DNA of 64,000 nucleotides, taken from assembly GCF_018372875.1 (NCBI RefSeq), contig NZ_JAHAIF010000004.1:43798-107797 (forward strand). Reading direction: 5' to 3'. The notes below the pieces were generated by a model. The model searched no databases. It saw only the letters and a program-made list of their open reading frames with translations, and was not told the DNA's origin. The translations under genes and the position numbers were made by a program. Source of the stretch: Clostridium sp. Its GTDB lineage: Bacteria; Bacillota; Clostridia; Clostridiales; Clostridiaceae. Below are positions 26,968-36,238 of this stretch, piece after piece; the stretch's first letter is position 1; each line of letters begins with the position of its first letter.

Positions 26968-27762
26968 TCATTTCTTCTCTTCTTTTTCAATATACTTAAA
27001 GTGTACCTCCCCCTTTGAATTTCTATTAACCTCATAGCCACCCTTTACTATGTTATTGTAAAGTTCTTCCCTATCTTTAGAAAATTCATCTCTTTTAACT
27101 AAAATTGAATATTCAACATCATTTATATACGTACTTACTGATATTGCACTAAGACCTTTATATCCATTACTCTCTGCATACTTAATAATTTCTGAGGCTA
27201 AATCCACAAACCTATCTCTATAATCTCCATCCTTTTCATCATGTATATTTAATTGTATCAAGAATTTATCATCTAGCTCCTTAGAATATTGGATATCTCT
27301 ATCCTTGTATTTTCCTTGGATTATATTGAAATATGCAAATAAATAATCATTCTTATTTCCATCTTTATTAAAAGATACTTTATCCTTAAGCCCTTCTTTA
27401 AAATCCTCTTCAACCTTTTTATTAAACCTATTATTAAGTTCAACATCCTCTATAAATCCATTTTCTTTATATAGGTCTATAATATCTCCATTCTTACTTA
27501 AGGTTATATTATAATCTAATCCTTCCTCTTGGGATATAATCCTTCCATAGTACTCATTAAACTTAAAGTTATATCCTACATCTTTTATTATAAAATCCTT
27601 ATCACTATAATTCTCTTCTATATATTTATTCAGCTTATTTTTAGCAATTCCCTTACTTATAGGATTACTATTAAAAGCATTGTATATAGAAAATAAGAAA
27701 GCTAATATTCCAACTAAAATAACAAAATAAATTATCTTTTTAAGATTAAATTTCACTTTCAT
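26968..27762 (-). CDS. Hypothetical membrane-anchored protein in an ECF sigma operon (264 aa)
   Basis: One N-terminal membrane helix (about residues 9-27) is followed by an extracytoplasmic, charged mixed alpha/beta region without a recognised motif. The gene lies 8 bases after the anti-sigma factor gene, so it is the third gene of the operon. Such third genes often encode a sensor or effector working at the envelope; that role is inferred from position only. Confidence 0.7.
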   Translation of the reverse strand: MKVKFNLKKIIYFVILVGILAFLFSIYNAFNSNPISKGIAKNKLNKYIEENYSDKDFIIKDVGYNFKFNEYYGRIISQEEGLDYNITLSKNGDIIDLYKENGFIEDVELNNRFNKKVEEDFKEGLKDKVSFNKDGNKNDYLFAYFNIIQGKYKDRDIQYSKELDDKFLIQLNIHDEKDGDYRDRFVDLASEIIKYAESNGYKGLSAISVSTYINDVEYSILVKRDEFSKDREELYNNIVKGGYEVNRNSKGEVHFKYIEKEEKK

Positions 27763-27770
27763 TTTACCTC

Positions 27771-28358
27771 CTATTTATCTAAAAAAATTTTTTCTATCAA
27801 TATTCCTATAACAACACCTATAAAGGTGAATCCCATAAAAAATAGTGCAAATATAGCATTACCACAGGTATAACTTACATAATCCCAAAGAGTAACCCCT
27901 ATATTTTCGCTTTGAATGCTTAAATCTATAAACATATCAATTGATAGGTTTAGAAATTGAATAACATATATTGAAAGTGGTGCTATAAGTTTATTCTTAA
28001 ACTTTAAATATATAACTGCTCCAAATAGAGGTAATAACAAAAATCCATTAAATATTAAACTTCCAGAGGTTAATAAGGTTGCTAATACTCCTCCAACTAT
28101 AGAATAAATTAATAGCTTACTAACATTGCTCCTCTTAATATCCTGTACTATTTTCTGCTCTACCTTATCATCAACCTCATACTTATCAACTACATTTTTC
28201 TCTAAAAAACACTCATCTGATAAACTATTTAAATAATCATTACATTTACTGCATTTTTTTATGTGATGTTCTATTATTTCATTACTCTCTTCAGAAGACA
28301 ACCCATCTACATATAAAGTCATTAAATCTCTTATAACTTTGCAGTCAATCATATTCAT
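27771..28358 (-). CDS. Zinc-binding anti-sigma factor (zf-HC2 type)
   Basis: The protein has 195 residues. The N-terminal cytoplasmic domain carries the HX3CX2C motif (HHIKKCSKC, near residue 31) of zinc-binding anti-sigma factors, followed by three to four membrane helices. The start is the ATG at 28358 after GGGGGAG, one base after the sigma factor stop codon. It is expected to hold the upstream sigma factor at the membrane until a signal arrives. Confidence 0.88.
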   Translation of the reverse strand: MNMIDCKVIRDLMTLYVDGLSSEESNEIIEHHIKKCSKCNDYLNSLSDECFLEKNVVDKYEVDDKVEQKIVQDIKRSNVSKLLIYSIVGGVLATLLTSGSLIFNGFLLLPLFGAVIYLKFKNKLIAPLSIYVIQFLNLSIDMFIDLSIQSENIGVTLWDYVSYTCGNAIFALFFMGFTFIGVVIGILIEKIFLDK

Positions 28359-28359
28359 A

Positions 28360-28860
28360 CTATATCTCCCCCTTATTCTCAATTAAAGCTTTAAGTTTTA
28401 CTTTTCCTCTATGAAAAATAACCCTAACCCAAGATTCTTTTCTTTTCATTATTTCACTTATCTCCCTATAAGATAACTTGTTTACTGCCCTCATTAAAAT
28501 TACTTCTCTATATGGTTCTTCTATCTTGTCTATAAGCTTAAATAACTCTCTAAGCTCTTCCTCTTGTATAATTCTTTCATCACTTTTATCCTGCTGTACT
28601 AATTTATTATTCAAATCATAATCATGTATATTATCTCTCTTTTTTTTATCCCTAAGCCATGAAAGATAAACATTTTTGCTAATAGAGTATATCCAAGTAG
28701 ATACCATAGATTCTCCTCTAAACTTTTCTATATTTTTAATAGCAAGATAGAAGGTTTCCTGTAACAACTCTTCTGCTACAAGTGAATCCTTACATAAATA
28801 AAGAAGGTAACTATAAATTTTTTTATTGTAAAGTTTATAAATCTTATCAAAATCCTCCAT
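28360..28860 (-). CDS. ECF-type RNA polymerase sigma factor
   Basis: The protein has 166 residues. Region 2 includes LLQETFYLAIKNIEKFRGE and WIYSISKNVYLSWLRD; region 4 has the helix-turn-helix KLSYREISEIMKRKESWV. Regions 1 and 3 are absent, as in extracytoplasmic function sigma factors. It is the first gene of a three-gene operon with its anti-sigma factor, and a TGAAAC element upstream hints at autoregulation. Confidence 0.95.
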   Translation of the reverse strand: MEDFDKIYKLYNKKIYSYLLYLCKDSLVAEELLQETFYLAIKNIEKFRGESMVSTWIYSISKNVYLSWLRDKKKRDNIHDYDLNNKLVQQDKSDERIIQEEELRELFKLIDKIEEPYREVILMRAVNKLSYREISEIMKRKESWVRVIFHRGKVKLKALIENKGEI

Positions 28861-28883
28861 CTTATCCCCCTCTCATATTATTA

Positions 28884-28909
28884 GTGTATATTAATCCCCT
28901 TTTGTTTCA
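28884..28909 (-). promoter_or_regulatory. Candidate autoregulated ECF promoter
   Basis: TGAAAC (28909-28904 on the minus strand) resembles the -35 element of many ECF promoters and lies about 45 bases before the sigma gene. The -10 element, somewhere in TATACACTAA, is not certain. Confidence 0.4.
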
Positions 28910-28980
28910 AATAAATAATAGAAAATTTCATTTTTTTTATTTATAATTAGTTTATGTATAACAGAAGATAGGAGAAAACT

Positions 28981-29775
28981 ATGGATAGAAAAATAATATT
29001 TTTTGATATTGATGGAACAATTTTAGATGAGGAAACAAATAAAATACCAGAGAGTGCACTAGAAGCAATAAGAAAACTTAAAGAAAATGGTCATTTAGCT
29101 ATTATTAATACTGGAAGAACTAAAGTTATATTACCTGAATTAATTAAGAACTCTGGCTTTAATGGATATATTTGTGGTTGTGGAACTTATATAGAATGTG
29201 ATGGACAAGTTTTATTAGATAACGAACTTGGACACGCCCTTTCAAAAGAAATTGCATTAGACTTTAAAGAGTTTAAATTAGATGCAATAGGTGAAGGAAA
29301 AGATTTTATATACTTCCCAGAAAAATCTACTATAAAACATAAAGAAGTTTTAAAACTTACTGTTGATTTAGCTGAAGAAGGATTTCCTTTCAAATCCCTT
29401 TCTCAATTAGATGAACTTTATTTTGATAAATTTGTGATTTTCTTAAACCAAGATAGTAATTTTGAAGGATTCTATAATAAATATAAAGATAAGCTTGACT
29501 TTATAAAAAGAAGTGATGATTTCTACGAAGTTGTACCTAAAGGTTTTTCTAAAGCAACAGGAATTGAATTTTTAATTAATCATTTAAATATCCCACATGA
29601 AAACACTTTTGCTATTGGAGATAGTACAAATGATTTATCAATGTTAGAATACTCACATACTAGTATTGCAATGGGGAATAGTAATGAAGCCCTACTTCCA
29701 TTAGTATCTTATGTTACAACTCATATTAATGAAGATGGGATCTTTAATGCACTTAAGCATTACAAATTAATTTAA
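28981..29775 (+). CDS. Cof-type HAD-IIB sugar/nucleotide phosphatase
   Basis: The protein has 264 residues. The nucleophile motif is FFDIDGTIL (D9 and D11), motif II is INTGRT, and motif IV is AIGDSTNDLSML with MGNSNE after it, defining the Cof/YbiV-like HAD-IIB branch with a large cap domain. Substrates are small phosphates such as sugar phosphates or FMN. AGGAG lies 6 bases before ATG; monocistronic with a strong terminator. Confidence 0.93.
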   Translation: MDRKIIFFDIDGTILDEETNKIPESALEAIRKLKENGHLAIINTGRTKVILPELIKNSGFNGYICGCGTYIECDGQVLLDNELGHALSKEIALDFKEFKLDAIGEGKDFIYFPEKSTIKHKEVLKLTVDLAEEGFPFKSLSQLDELYFDKFVIFLNQDSNFEGFYNKYKDKLDFIKRSDDFYEVVPKGFSKATGIEFLINHLNIPHENTFAIGDSTNDLSMLEYSHTSIAMGNSNEALLPLVSYVTTHINEDGIFNALKHYKLI

Positions 29776-29783
29776 TAAAGTAT

Positions 29784-29825
29784 AAAAAGTGACCTCCCAT
29801 CCTTTAGATAAGAGGTCACTTTTTT
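29784..29825. terminator. Bidirectional terminator after the HAD phosphatase
   Basis: AAAAAGTGACCTC and GAGGTCACTTTTT form a 13-bp stem with As before and Ts after it. Confidence 0.9.
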
Positions 29826-29944
29826 AGTCATATCACATTTTCAGTGTTCTATGCTTGTATTACTTCCTACTTCCATACCTATTAAATATTTTTCTTAAAT
29901 ACATTTCAACCAATACTAATATTTTAAATTGCAAATTATCTAGC

Positions 29945-30847
29945 TTATACACCTAAAAGTTGGTCTATAACTCCTATAAGTTCTTCTATTTCAGGCTTAC
30001 TTAACTGAGCATCAGCTCCAACAGACTCACCTTTGTGTCTTAAATCTTCAGTAATTAATGATGAAAATATAACTACTGGTAATCTCTTTAACACTTCATC
30101 TTCTTTAACCTTTCTAGTTAAAGTTAATCCATCCATTTGTGGCATTTCAATATCTGTAATAAGAAGTTGAACTTCTTTAACAAATGATTTTCCCAAATCA
30201 TTTGTTAATCCTTTAAGATAACTTAAAGCTTGTTCTCCATCATCAAATATCTTCATATTTGTAAATCCTGCTTTAGTTAATGTTTCTCTTAACAGCTTTC
30301 TAATTAGTGGAGAATCATCAGCTAAAACTAACCTAAGATCAGATCTATCCTTATATTCTACAGAAACAAGTCTATCTTCGCTAATACCAGACTTAGGACT
30401 AATATCTGTAACTATCTTTTCAAAATCTAACATAACTATAATTTTCCCATTTAATACAATGTTTCCAACTGCTAATGTTTTATCAAATATATTATTTGGC
30501 TTCCTAATCTCATTCCACTTAATACGATGAACTCCTATAATATCATCAATATTAAATGCTACTTTAACCTTATTAAATTCACATACTATTAATCTTGATC
30601 CTAATTCGCTGGTATTTTCTCTATTTAAAATATATTTTAAATCAATTACTGGAAGTATTTCATCTCTACATAAAATTAATCCAGCTATTTCTTTTTTGCA
30701 TTCAGGCATTTTTGTAACACCACTTGCTGGCATATCAATAATTTCCTTAACCTTTATTACATTTATTGCATAATTAACGTCATTAGCTCTAAATTCAATT
30801 ACTTCAACTTCTCCAGTACCTGATTCTAATAAAATATCACTAGTCAT
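29945..30847 (-). CDS. cheV: CheV-type chemotaxis coupling protein (CheW-REC)
   Basis: The protein has 300 residues. Residues about 12-155 are a CheW-like domain (VKEIIDMPASGVTKMPE) and residues about 170-300 a receiver domain with LVLADDSPLIRKLL and phospho-acceptor LITDIEMPQMDG. CheV couples chemoreceptors to CheA and takes part in adaptation. No other chemotaxis or flagellar gene is nearby. GTGAGGTG precedes ATG. Confidence 0.93.
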   Translation of the reverse strand: MTSDILLESGTGEVEVIEFRANDVNYAINVIKVKEIIDMPASGVTKMPECKKEIAGLILCRDEILPVIDLKYILNRENTSELGSRLIVCEFNKVKVAFNIDDIIGVHRIKWNEIRKPNNIFDKTLAVGNIVLNGKIIVMLDFEKIVTDISPKSGISEDRLVSVEYKDRSDLRLVLADDSPLIRKLLRETLTKAGFTNMKIFDDGEQALSYLKGLTNDLGKSFVKEVQLLITDIEMPQMDGLTLTRKVKEDEVLKRLPVVIFSSLITEDLRHKGESVGADAQLSKPEIEELIGVIDQLLGV

Positions 30848-30943
30848 ATTACCTCACCTCACTTGTAATTATAATATATTCTCGTTAAGAAATAACATAA
30901 CTTTACAGCCATAATTTCTTTATCTTCAGAGAAATATGACTAT

Positions 30944-31192
30944 TTAGAAGCATCTATATGCCTTTAAATAAGTATCATAATTACTTTGCTCAAATACTCT
31001 TCTTGAAATATAAAGTTTTCTATCAAATTCTAAAGCTTCTTTTTCTACCATAACCTTTGGCATCTTTGCCAGCTCTATGCCCTAAATTCTCAACTATCTT
31101 CAAGGATTTTTCAATAGTATACTATGTTTTAACCCTTTGATATTTACTATATAACTAATTCCACAATTATGGTGCTCAAATTCAGGAGGTAC
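30944..31192 (-). pseudogene. Relic of glutamate synthase large subunit (gltB) N-terminal region
   Basis: Three short blocks on the minus strand, in two or more frames, match the start of GltB: VPPEFEHHNCGISYIVNIKG, then a frame shift to KSLKIVENLGHRAGKDA, then after a deletion ALEFDRKLYISRRVFEQ ending at a stop. The first block includes the conserved cysteine-glycine of the glutamine amidotransferase domain. An intact GltB has about 1500 residues, so less than a tenth remains. Identification is from memory of the family. Confidence 0.7.
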
Positions 31193-31247
31193 ATTCCATT
31201 AGTAAATATATCCTTAGTATTTCTACGTATTATTACCAACTTTAAGT

Positions 31248-31790
31248 TTAAATATTATTTTTTTCATACTTTATTATAGAACATACTTTAATACTTATTA
31301 ATCCTAATAAAATACCCATAAATAATCCTACAATTACATCTGATGGATAATGCACATATAGATATAATCTAGAAAATCCAATTATGGTAGCTAAAATTAA
31401 GGAAATTACTCCAATTTTTTTATCCATATAAATTAAAACTGTAGCAGCTGCAAATGAAGACATTGTATGTCCTGATGGGAAAGAAAAATCTAAAGGCTTC
31501 TTAATTAAAATATCTATAGCTGTATTAATATCAAAGGGCCTTACTCTAGCAACTACTGGTTTCAAAAATAAATTACCTATTAATAAGCATAGAATTAATG
31601 CACATCCCATCATAACTCCATATTTTCTAGTTTTCTTATATATAAGAAGTAATACACAAATAATTATCCAAACTATACCTGCATTCCCTAAAGAAGTTAC
31701 AATAGGCATAAACCAGTCTAAAAAAGCACACTTAAAAACATTTTGAATCCAATCTAAAATAGTAATATCCATGTTATATATATAATTCAT
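31248..31790 (-). CDS. PAP2-family membrane phosphatase (second copy)
   Basis: The protein has 180 residues and shares layout with the gene at 14766: motif 1 is degenerate (VVARVRPFD), motif 2 FPSGH and motif 3 SRLYLYVHYPSD. The start is taken as the ATG at 31790 with GAGGT upstream. It sits next to RNase J but with its own terminator between them. Confidence 0.88.
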   Translation of the reverse strand: MNYIYNMDITILDWIQNVFKCAFLDWFMPIVTSLGNAGIVWIIICVLLLIYKKTRKYGVMMGCALILCLLIGNLFLKPVVARVRPFDINTAIDILIKKPLDFSFPSGHTMSSFAAATVLIYMDKKIGVISLILATIIGFSRLYLYVHYPSDVIVGLFMGILLGLISIKVCSIIKYEKNNI

Positions 31791-31836
31791 TTTTAACCTC
31801 ACATATTTTTTTATAAATTATATCAAAATTTATTAT

Positions 31837-31880
31837 ATATTAAAAGGAGTTCAACATTAAAGTCAAACTCCTTTTAATAT
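31837..31880. terminator. Terminator after the RNase J gene
   Basis: ATATTAAAAGGAGTT and AACTCCTTTTAATAT form a perfect 15-bp stem at the end of the RNase J gene, with T-rich 3' flanks. Confidence 0.85.
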
Positions 31881-33544
31881 TAAATTTCTACAATTACAGG
31901 CACAACCATAGGTCTTCTTTTTATCTTTTCATAAACATAACTATTTATATCAGTTCTTATATTTTTCTTTATTTCTGCCCATTCTGTAATATCATTATCA
32001 AGACATTTCTCTACTGAATCTGTTGCAATATTTCTAAGTTCCTTCATTAGTTCTTCAGAATCTCTTACGTAAACAAATCCTCTTGTAATTATGTCAGGTC
32101 CAGATGTAATGCTTTTACTTTCTTTATTTATAGCAACTACAACTGTAATAATTCCATCTTGAGAAAGAGATTTTCTATCTCTTAAAACTATGTTACCTAC
32201 ATCTCCAACACCACTACCATCAATTAATATTCTTCCTGATGGTACTTTTCCTACAACTTTACCCCATCTTCTAGTTAATTCAAACACATCACCATTTTCT
32301 AGAATAGCTATATTGTTTGGTCTAACTCCCATGATTTCTGAAAGTTGAGCATGTTTCTTTAAATGTTTATACTCACCATGAACTGGTAAGAAAAATTTAG
32401 GTTTAACTAAAGCATGGATAAGCTTTAATTCATCTTCACAAGCATGCCCTGAAACGTGTATAGCTTCCATAGAACTATAAATTACATCTGCTCCTCTTTT
32501 ACTTAATTCGTTAATTATATTGGAAACAGATTTTTCATTTCCAGGTATTGGTGTAGCTGATATTATTACCATATCACCTTTTTCAACTTGAATACTTCTA
32601 TGATTTCCAGCAGCTATTCTTGTTAAGGCAGACATAGGCTCTCCTTGGCTACCAGTAGTTACAATAGTAATCCTATCATTTGCATAATTTTTCACTTCAT
32701 CTAACCCAATTAACATACCTTCTGGCATATTTAAATATCCAAGCTTTATAGCAACTTCAGATATCTTTTCCATACTACGTCCACTAAATGCAATCTTTCT
32801 CTTTGTAAGCTCACAAGCATTTATTATTTGTTGTAGTCTATGAATATTTGAAGCAAAGGTAGCAATTATTATCCTTCCTGTTGCCTTAGTAAAGTACCTA
32901 TTTAAGGTTTCACCTAAAGAACTTTCTGACATAGTATGACCTGGATGAGTTACATTTGTACTATCTGCCATTAAAAGTAGAACTCCCTTTTTACCTAATT
33001 CAGCAAATCTACCTAAATCTATAACCTTTCCATCTATAGGTGTATAATCAACCTTTATATCACCTGTGTGAATAATTACTCCAATTGGAGTATGTAACGC
33101 TAAAGCACAACTATCAGCTATACTATGATTTGTTCTTATAAATTCTATTTTAAAGTTGTCTAGCTTTACAGTTTCTCCTTGTTCAACAACATTTAAAGTA
33201 CAATCATTCAGCATCTTGTGCTCTGTTAATTTAGTTTCAATTAATCCTAAAGTTAATCTAGTTCCGTACACTGGTACATTTAATTCCTTTAGTATGTAAG
33301 GTAAGGCTCCTATATGGTCTTCATGTCCATGTGTTATAAATATTCCTTTAACCTTGTCCTTATTTCTTTTGAGGAATGTTATATCTGGAATAACTAAATC
33401 TATTCCATATAAATCTTCATCTGGGAAAGCTAACCCACAGTCAACAACTACAATCTCATCATCATATTGAAATGCAGTTATATTCTTTCCTATTTCTCCA
33501 AGTCCCCCTAACGGGATTATTTTTACGCTCTTATACTTTTGCAA
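31880..33544 (-). CDS. rnj: Ribonuclease J
   Basis: The protein has 554 residues. The metallo-beta-lactamase motif is FITHGHEDHIGA near residues 70-81, with further metal ligands in TNHSIADS, IHTGDIK and HVSGHA in the beta-CASP part, and a C-terminal domain ending IKRRPMVVPVIVEI. RNase J is a 5'-to-3' exonuclease and endonuclease central to mRNA decay and rRNA maturation in Firmicutes. RNase Y, the other main decay nuclease, is also encoded in this window. Confidence 0.95.
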   Translation of the reverse strand: MQKYKSVKIIPLGGLGEIGKNITAFQYDDEIVVVDCGLAFPDEDLYGIDLVIPDITFLKRNKDKVKGIFITHGHEDHIGALPYILKELNVPVYGTRLTLGLIETKLTEHKMLNDCTLNVVEQGETVKLDNFKIEFIRTNHSIADSCALALHTPIGVIIHTGDIKVDYTPIDGKVIDLGRFAELGKKGVLLLMADSTNVTHPGHTMSESSLGETLNRYFTKATGRIIIATFASNIHRLQQIINACELTKRKIAFSGRSMEKISEVAIKLGYLNMPEGMLIGLDEVKNYANDRITIVTTGSQGEPMSALTRIAAGNHRSIQVEKGDMVIISATPIPGNEKSVSNIINELSKRGADVIYSSMEAIHVSGHACEDELKLIHALVKPKFFLPVHGEYKHLKKHAQLSEIMGVRPNNIAILENGDVFELTRRWGKVVGKVPSGRILIDGSGVGDVGNIVLRDRKSLSQDGIITVVVAINKESKSITSGPDIITRGFVYVRDSEELMKELRNIATDSVEKCLDNDITEWAEIKKNIRTDINSYVYEKIKRRPMVVPVIVEI

Positions 33545-33709
33545 ATTTATTCTCCTATCCTTTTCTATAATTTATTGCTTTATTTTAATATTATTTAAAA
33601 TCGTTTATAATCTCTTATTTTATAATATAATTAATCTCATTCCTTTGCAAGATATTAAATTATACTATTGTTTACTTATATTTTGCGTAAAGAATATATT
33701 TTTATACAA

Positions 33710-33817
33710 TTAACAAAGAAAGTCATTAAGAATTTTATATCCTTCATGACTTAAATGTAACTCAAATAACTCTTCTGGAGTTTTATATTTCAGTATTCTT
33801 CTTGTTAGTTCAATTTC
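33710..33817 (-). pseudogene. C-terminal relic of a transposase (IS30-like)
   Basis: The minus strand reads EIELTRRILKYKTPEELFEL and then HLSHEGYKILNDFLC before a stop. The KYKTPEELF block resembles the C-terminal end of IS30-family transposases. No start, other motifs or terminal repeats remain. The rest of the 380-base gap between RNase J and the aldo/keto reductase is AT-rich without other features. Confidence 0.5.
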
Positions 33818-33926
33818 ATTTTACAATTAGTCATTAAAATAATAATTAAAAAAAGTAATAATTTTATAACGTGGTAATATAAGGTATAATGTTATATATA
33901 GTAGAATTAAGGAGAGGATTTATAAT

Positions 33927-34778
33927 ATGAATAATTTAAAAGATACCTATACCCTTAGTAATGGTGTGAATATTCCTTGTGTAGGTTTTGGTACATGGCA
34001 AACTCCAAATGGGGAAACTGCTATAAATTCAGTTTTGGAAGCCATAAAATGTGGATATCGTCATATTGATACTGCAGCTTGCTATGGCAACGAAGAAAGC
34101 GTTGGTAAAGCCATTAAACTTTCTGGAACTAATAGAGAAGAGTTATTTGTAACAAGTAAGCTTTGGAATACTGATCAAGGATATGAAAGTACTTTAAAAG
34201 CTTTTGATAAAACTATAAAAGACTTAGGCTTAGACTACTTAGATTTATATCTAATTCATTGGCCTGTAGTGAAAGGACATAAAGAAGATTGGGAAGAATC
34301 AATTTGTGAAACCTGGAAAGCTTTTGAAAAACTTTATAGCGAAGGTAAAATTAGGGCTATTGGAGTAAGTAATTTCAAACCTCATCATTTAAAAGTGATA
34401 TTTAAAAATTGTAATATTAAACCAATGGTTAACCAGATTGAATTACATCCAAGCCATAATCAAGATGAAACAGTTAAATTCTGTAGGAATAATAATATAT
34501 TAGTTGAAGCTTGGGGACCTCTTTCCACTGGTAGAATATTTAAAGTTAAAGAAATGCAAGATATAGCTGATAAATATAATAAATCAATTGCTCAAATAAC
34601 TTTACGTTGGCATATTCAAAATGAAATTCTTCCACTTCCTAAGTCCGTTACTCCAAGTAGAATAAAAGAAAATTCTATGATATTTGACTTTGAATTATTA
34701 AAAGAAGATATGGACCTAATACAAAACTTAAAAGGTTGTGAAGGCTCTGGAGTAGATCCTGATAATATTAATTTTTAA
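33927..34778 (+). CDS. Aldo/keto reductase (2,5-diketo-D-gluconate reductase-like)
   Basis: The protein has 283 residues. The AKR tetrad is visible: aspartate and tyrosine in GYRHIDTAACYGNE, lysine in FVTSKLWN and histidine in LIHWPV. The NADPH-binding end LPKSVTPSRIKEN follows. It reduces aldehydes or ketones in the cytoplasm; the natural substrate is unknown. AAGGAG lies upstream; monocistronic. Confidence 0.94.
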   Translation: MNNLKDTYTLSNGVNIPCVGFGTWQTPNGETAINSVLEAIKCGYRHIDTAACYGNEESVGKAIKLSGTNREELFVTSKLWNTDQGYESTLKAFDKTIKDLGLDYLDLYLIHWPVVKGHKEDWEESICETWKAFEKLYSEGKIRAIGVSNFKPHHLKVIFKNCNIKPMVNQIELHPSHNQDETVKFCRNNNILVEAWGPLSTGRIFKVKEMQDIADKYNKSIAQITLRWHIQNEILPLPKSVTPSRIKENSMIFDFELLKEDMDLIQNLKGCEGSGVDPDNINF

Positions 34779-34820
34779 ATATAAAAGAAGCTTAATATAT
34801 TTTTAAGCTTCTTTTATATT
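34778..34820. terminator. Terminator after the aldo/keto reductase gene
   Basis: AATATAAAAGAAGCTTAA and its complement form an 18-bp perfect stem directly after the stop codon, followed by TTTG. Confidence 0.88.
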
Positions 34821-34922
34821 TGTCGAACACTTTTATTTGATATTCATAAAATATATAATTATACTATAATCGAACAATATGTTTCATGCTTATCTAACTA
34901 TAATAAAAGGGGGCTATATTTT

Positions 34923-36176
34923 ATGAATAATTCTATAACCTATAAAGATATTTTTAAACAGAAAGAGGCCTTTAAGCTTTTTATTGCCAATATTGTTAGT
35001 AGATTTGGGGATTCTATAGACTCAATTGCTTTCACATGGCTAGTTTATGAAATTACAAATAATCCATCTTGGTCTGCCATTATATTTGGAGTAAACATGC
35101 TTCCATCTATTATATTTCAACCATTTGCTGGTGTTTGGGTAGAACGAATGGATAAGAAAAAAATTATGATTATAACTGATGTCATAAGGGGGGTATGCGT
35201 TTCTCTAATATCACTACTATTTATTTTAGGTATCTTAAATCCATTTATATTGCTGTTTATAACTTTTATAAACTCATCTGTAGAAGCATTTAGACTTCCT
35301 GCAAGTTCTTCTATTCTGCCTAAACTACTGCCTGAAGATTATTACGAATATGCTATATCTTTTAGTAATACAGCATGTAAAATTTCAGAATTAGTTGGAC
35401 TTGCAGTTGCTGGTGGAATTATTACAGCATTCGGTATTCAAATAGCTATTTTATTAGATGCAATTACATTTATTATGTCAGCAATTATAATAAGCTTCAT
35501 AAAGTTAAATACTCATGTTAGTAAATCTTTTTCTTCTTTTAGTGATAAAAATACTTACTTCACTGACTTAAAAGACGGATTTAAGTATATAAAAACAAAA
35601 AAAATTATATTAACTCTATGTATTATATGTGCACTTTTAAATACAGGGCTTGTACCACTAAATTCACTTCAAGCTCCACTTGTAAAGACTGTTTTTAATG
35701 GTAATGTAGGACTTCTTACTGTTTTAAGTATTACCCTTAGTTTAGGTATGATTATTGGTTCTCTTATTTATCCTACAATAAATAAACTCATTAAAAATAC
35801 AATCCTTATGTCTATATCCGGCTTATTTTTAGGGATTTATTATATATTAGTAATATTTATATCAACTTTAAATTTATCCTACTTTACGGCAAATATTCTA
35901 TTGGGAATAATCTCTGCTATACTTGGACTATTTGTATCATTGCTCTCTGCTTCCTTACAAGTTTTATTTATTAAATCTGTAGAAGAAAACTATTTATCAA
36001 GGTGTAGTGCAATTTTTAATGCTTCTTCATGCTCTACAGTACCAGCTATGTCTTTTATTATTTCTATTGCATCATATTCTATGTCTGTTAATAGTATATT
36101 CATAATCAATGGTTTTTTACTTAGCTGTATATTCTCCCTATATTTATTTAAATTTATAAATAAAAGAGATGTATAA
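34923..36176 (+). CDS. MFS transporter (MFS_3/enterobactin-exporter type)
   Basis: The protein has 417 residues and twelve predicted membrane helices. The N-terminal FIANIVSRFGDSIDSIAFTW and GVWVERMDKKKIMIITDVIR (the A-loop after helix 2) match the MFS_3 drug/siderophore exporter branch. AAGGGGGC precedes ATG. The downstream gene, 50 to 60 bases on, encodes an HTH regulator and is likely functionally linked. The substrate is unknown. Confidence 0.9.
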   Translation: MNNSITYKDIFKQKEAFKLFIANIVSRFGDSIDSIAFTWLVYEITNNPSWSAIIFGVNMLPSIIFQPFAGVWVERMDKKKIMIITDVIRGVCVSLISLLFILGILNPFILLFITFINSSVEAFRLPASSSILPKLLPEDYYEYAISFSNTACKISELVGLAVAGGIITAFGIQIAILLDAITFIMSAIIISFIKLNTHVSKSFSSFSDKNTYFTDLKDGFKYIKTKKIILTLCIICALLNTGLVPLNSLQAPLVKTVFNGNVGLLTVLSITLSLGMIIGSLIYPTINKLIKNTILMSISGLFLGIYYILVIFISTLNLSYFTANILLGIISAILGLFVSLLSASLQVLFIKSVEENYLSRCSAIFNASSCSTVPAMSFIISIASYSMSVNSIFIINGFLLSCIFSLYLFKFINKRDV

Positions 36177-36238
36177 ATACTGATTAGATTCTTTCAAAAG
36201 TTAACAATAATTGCTATTATATACTTGAGGTGTTTATT

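Noticed and set aside
26940-26975. 17-codon minus-strand ORF (MKIRLDRLEDVIKENKN) after the ECF operon
   Set aside because: Too short, overlaps the end of the preceding gene, and the ribosome site is only a purine-rich coding stretch.
22271-27000. Lantibiotic biosynthesis cluster around the Bce module
   Set aside because: No LanBCM-type enzyme or precursor peptide gene is present; the genes are only the sensing and resistance set.
14766-31790. The two PAP2 genes as a recent duplication
   Set aside because: They share motifs and length, but the sequences differ widely, so they are old paralogues rather than a recent copy event.
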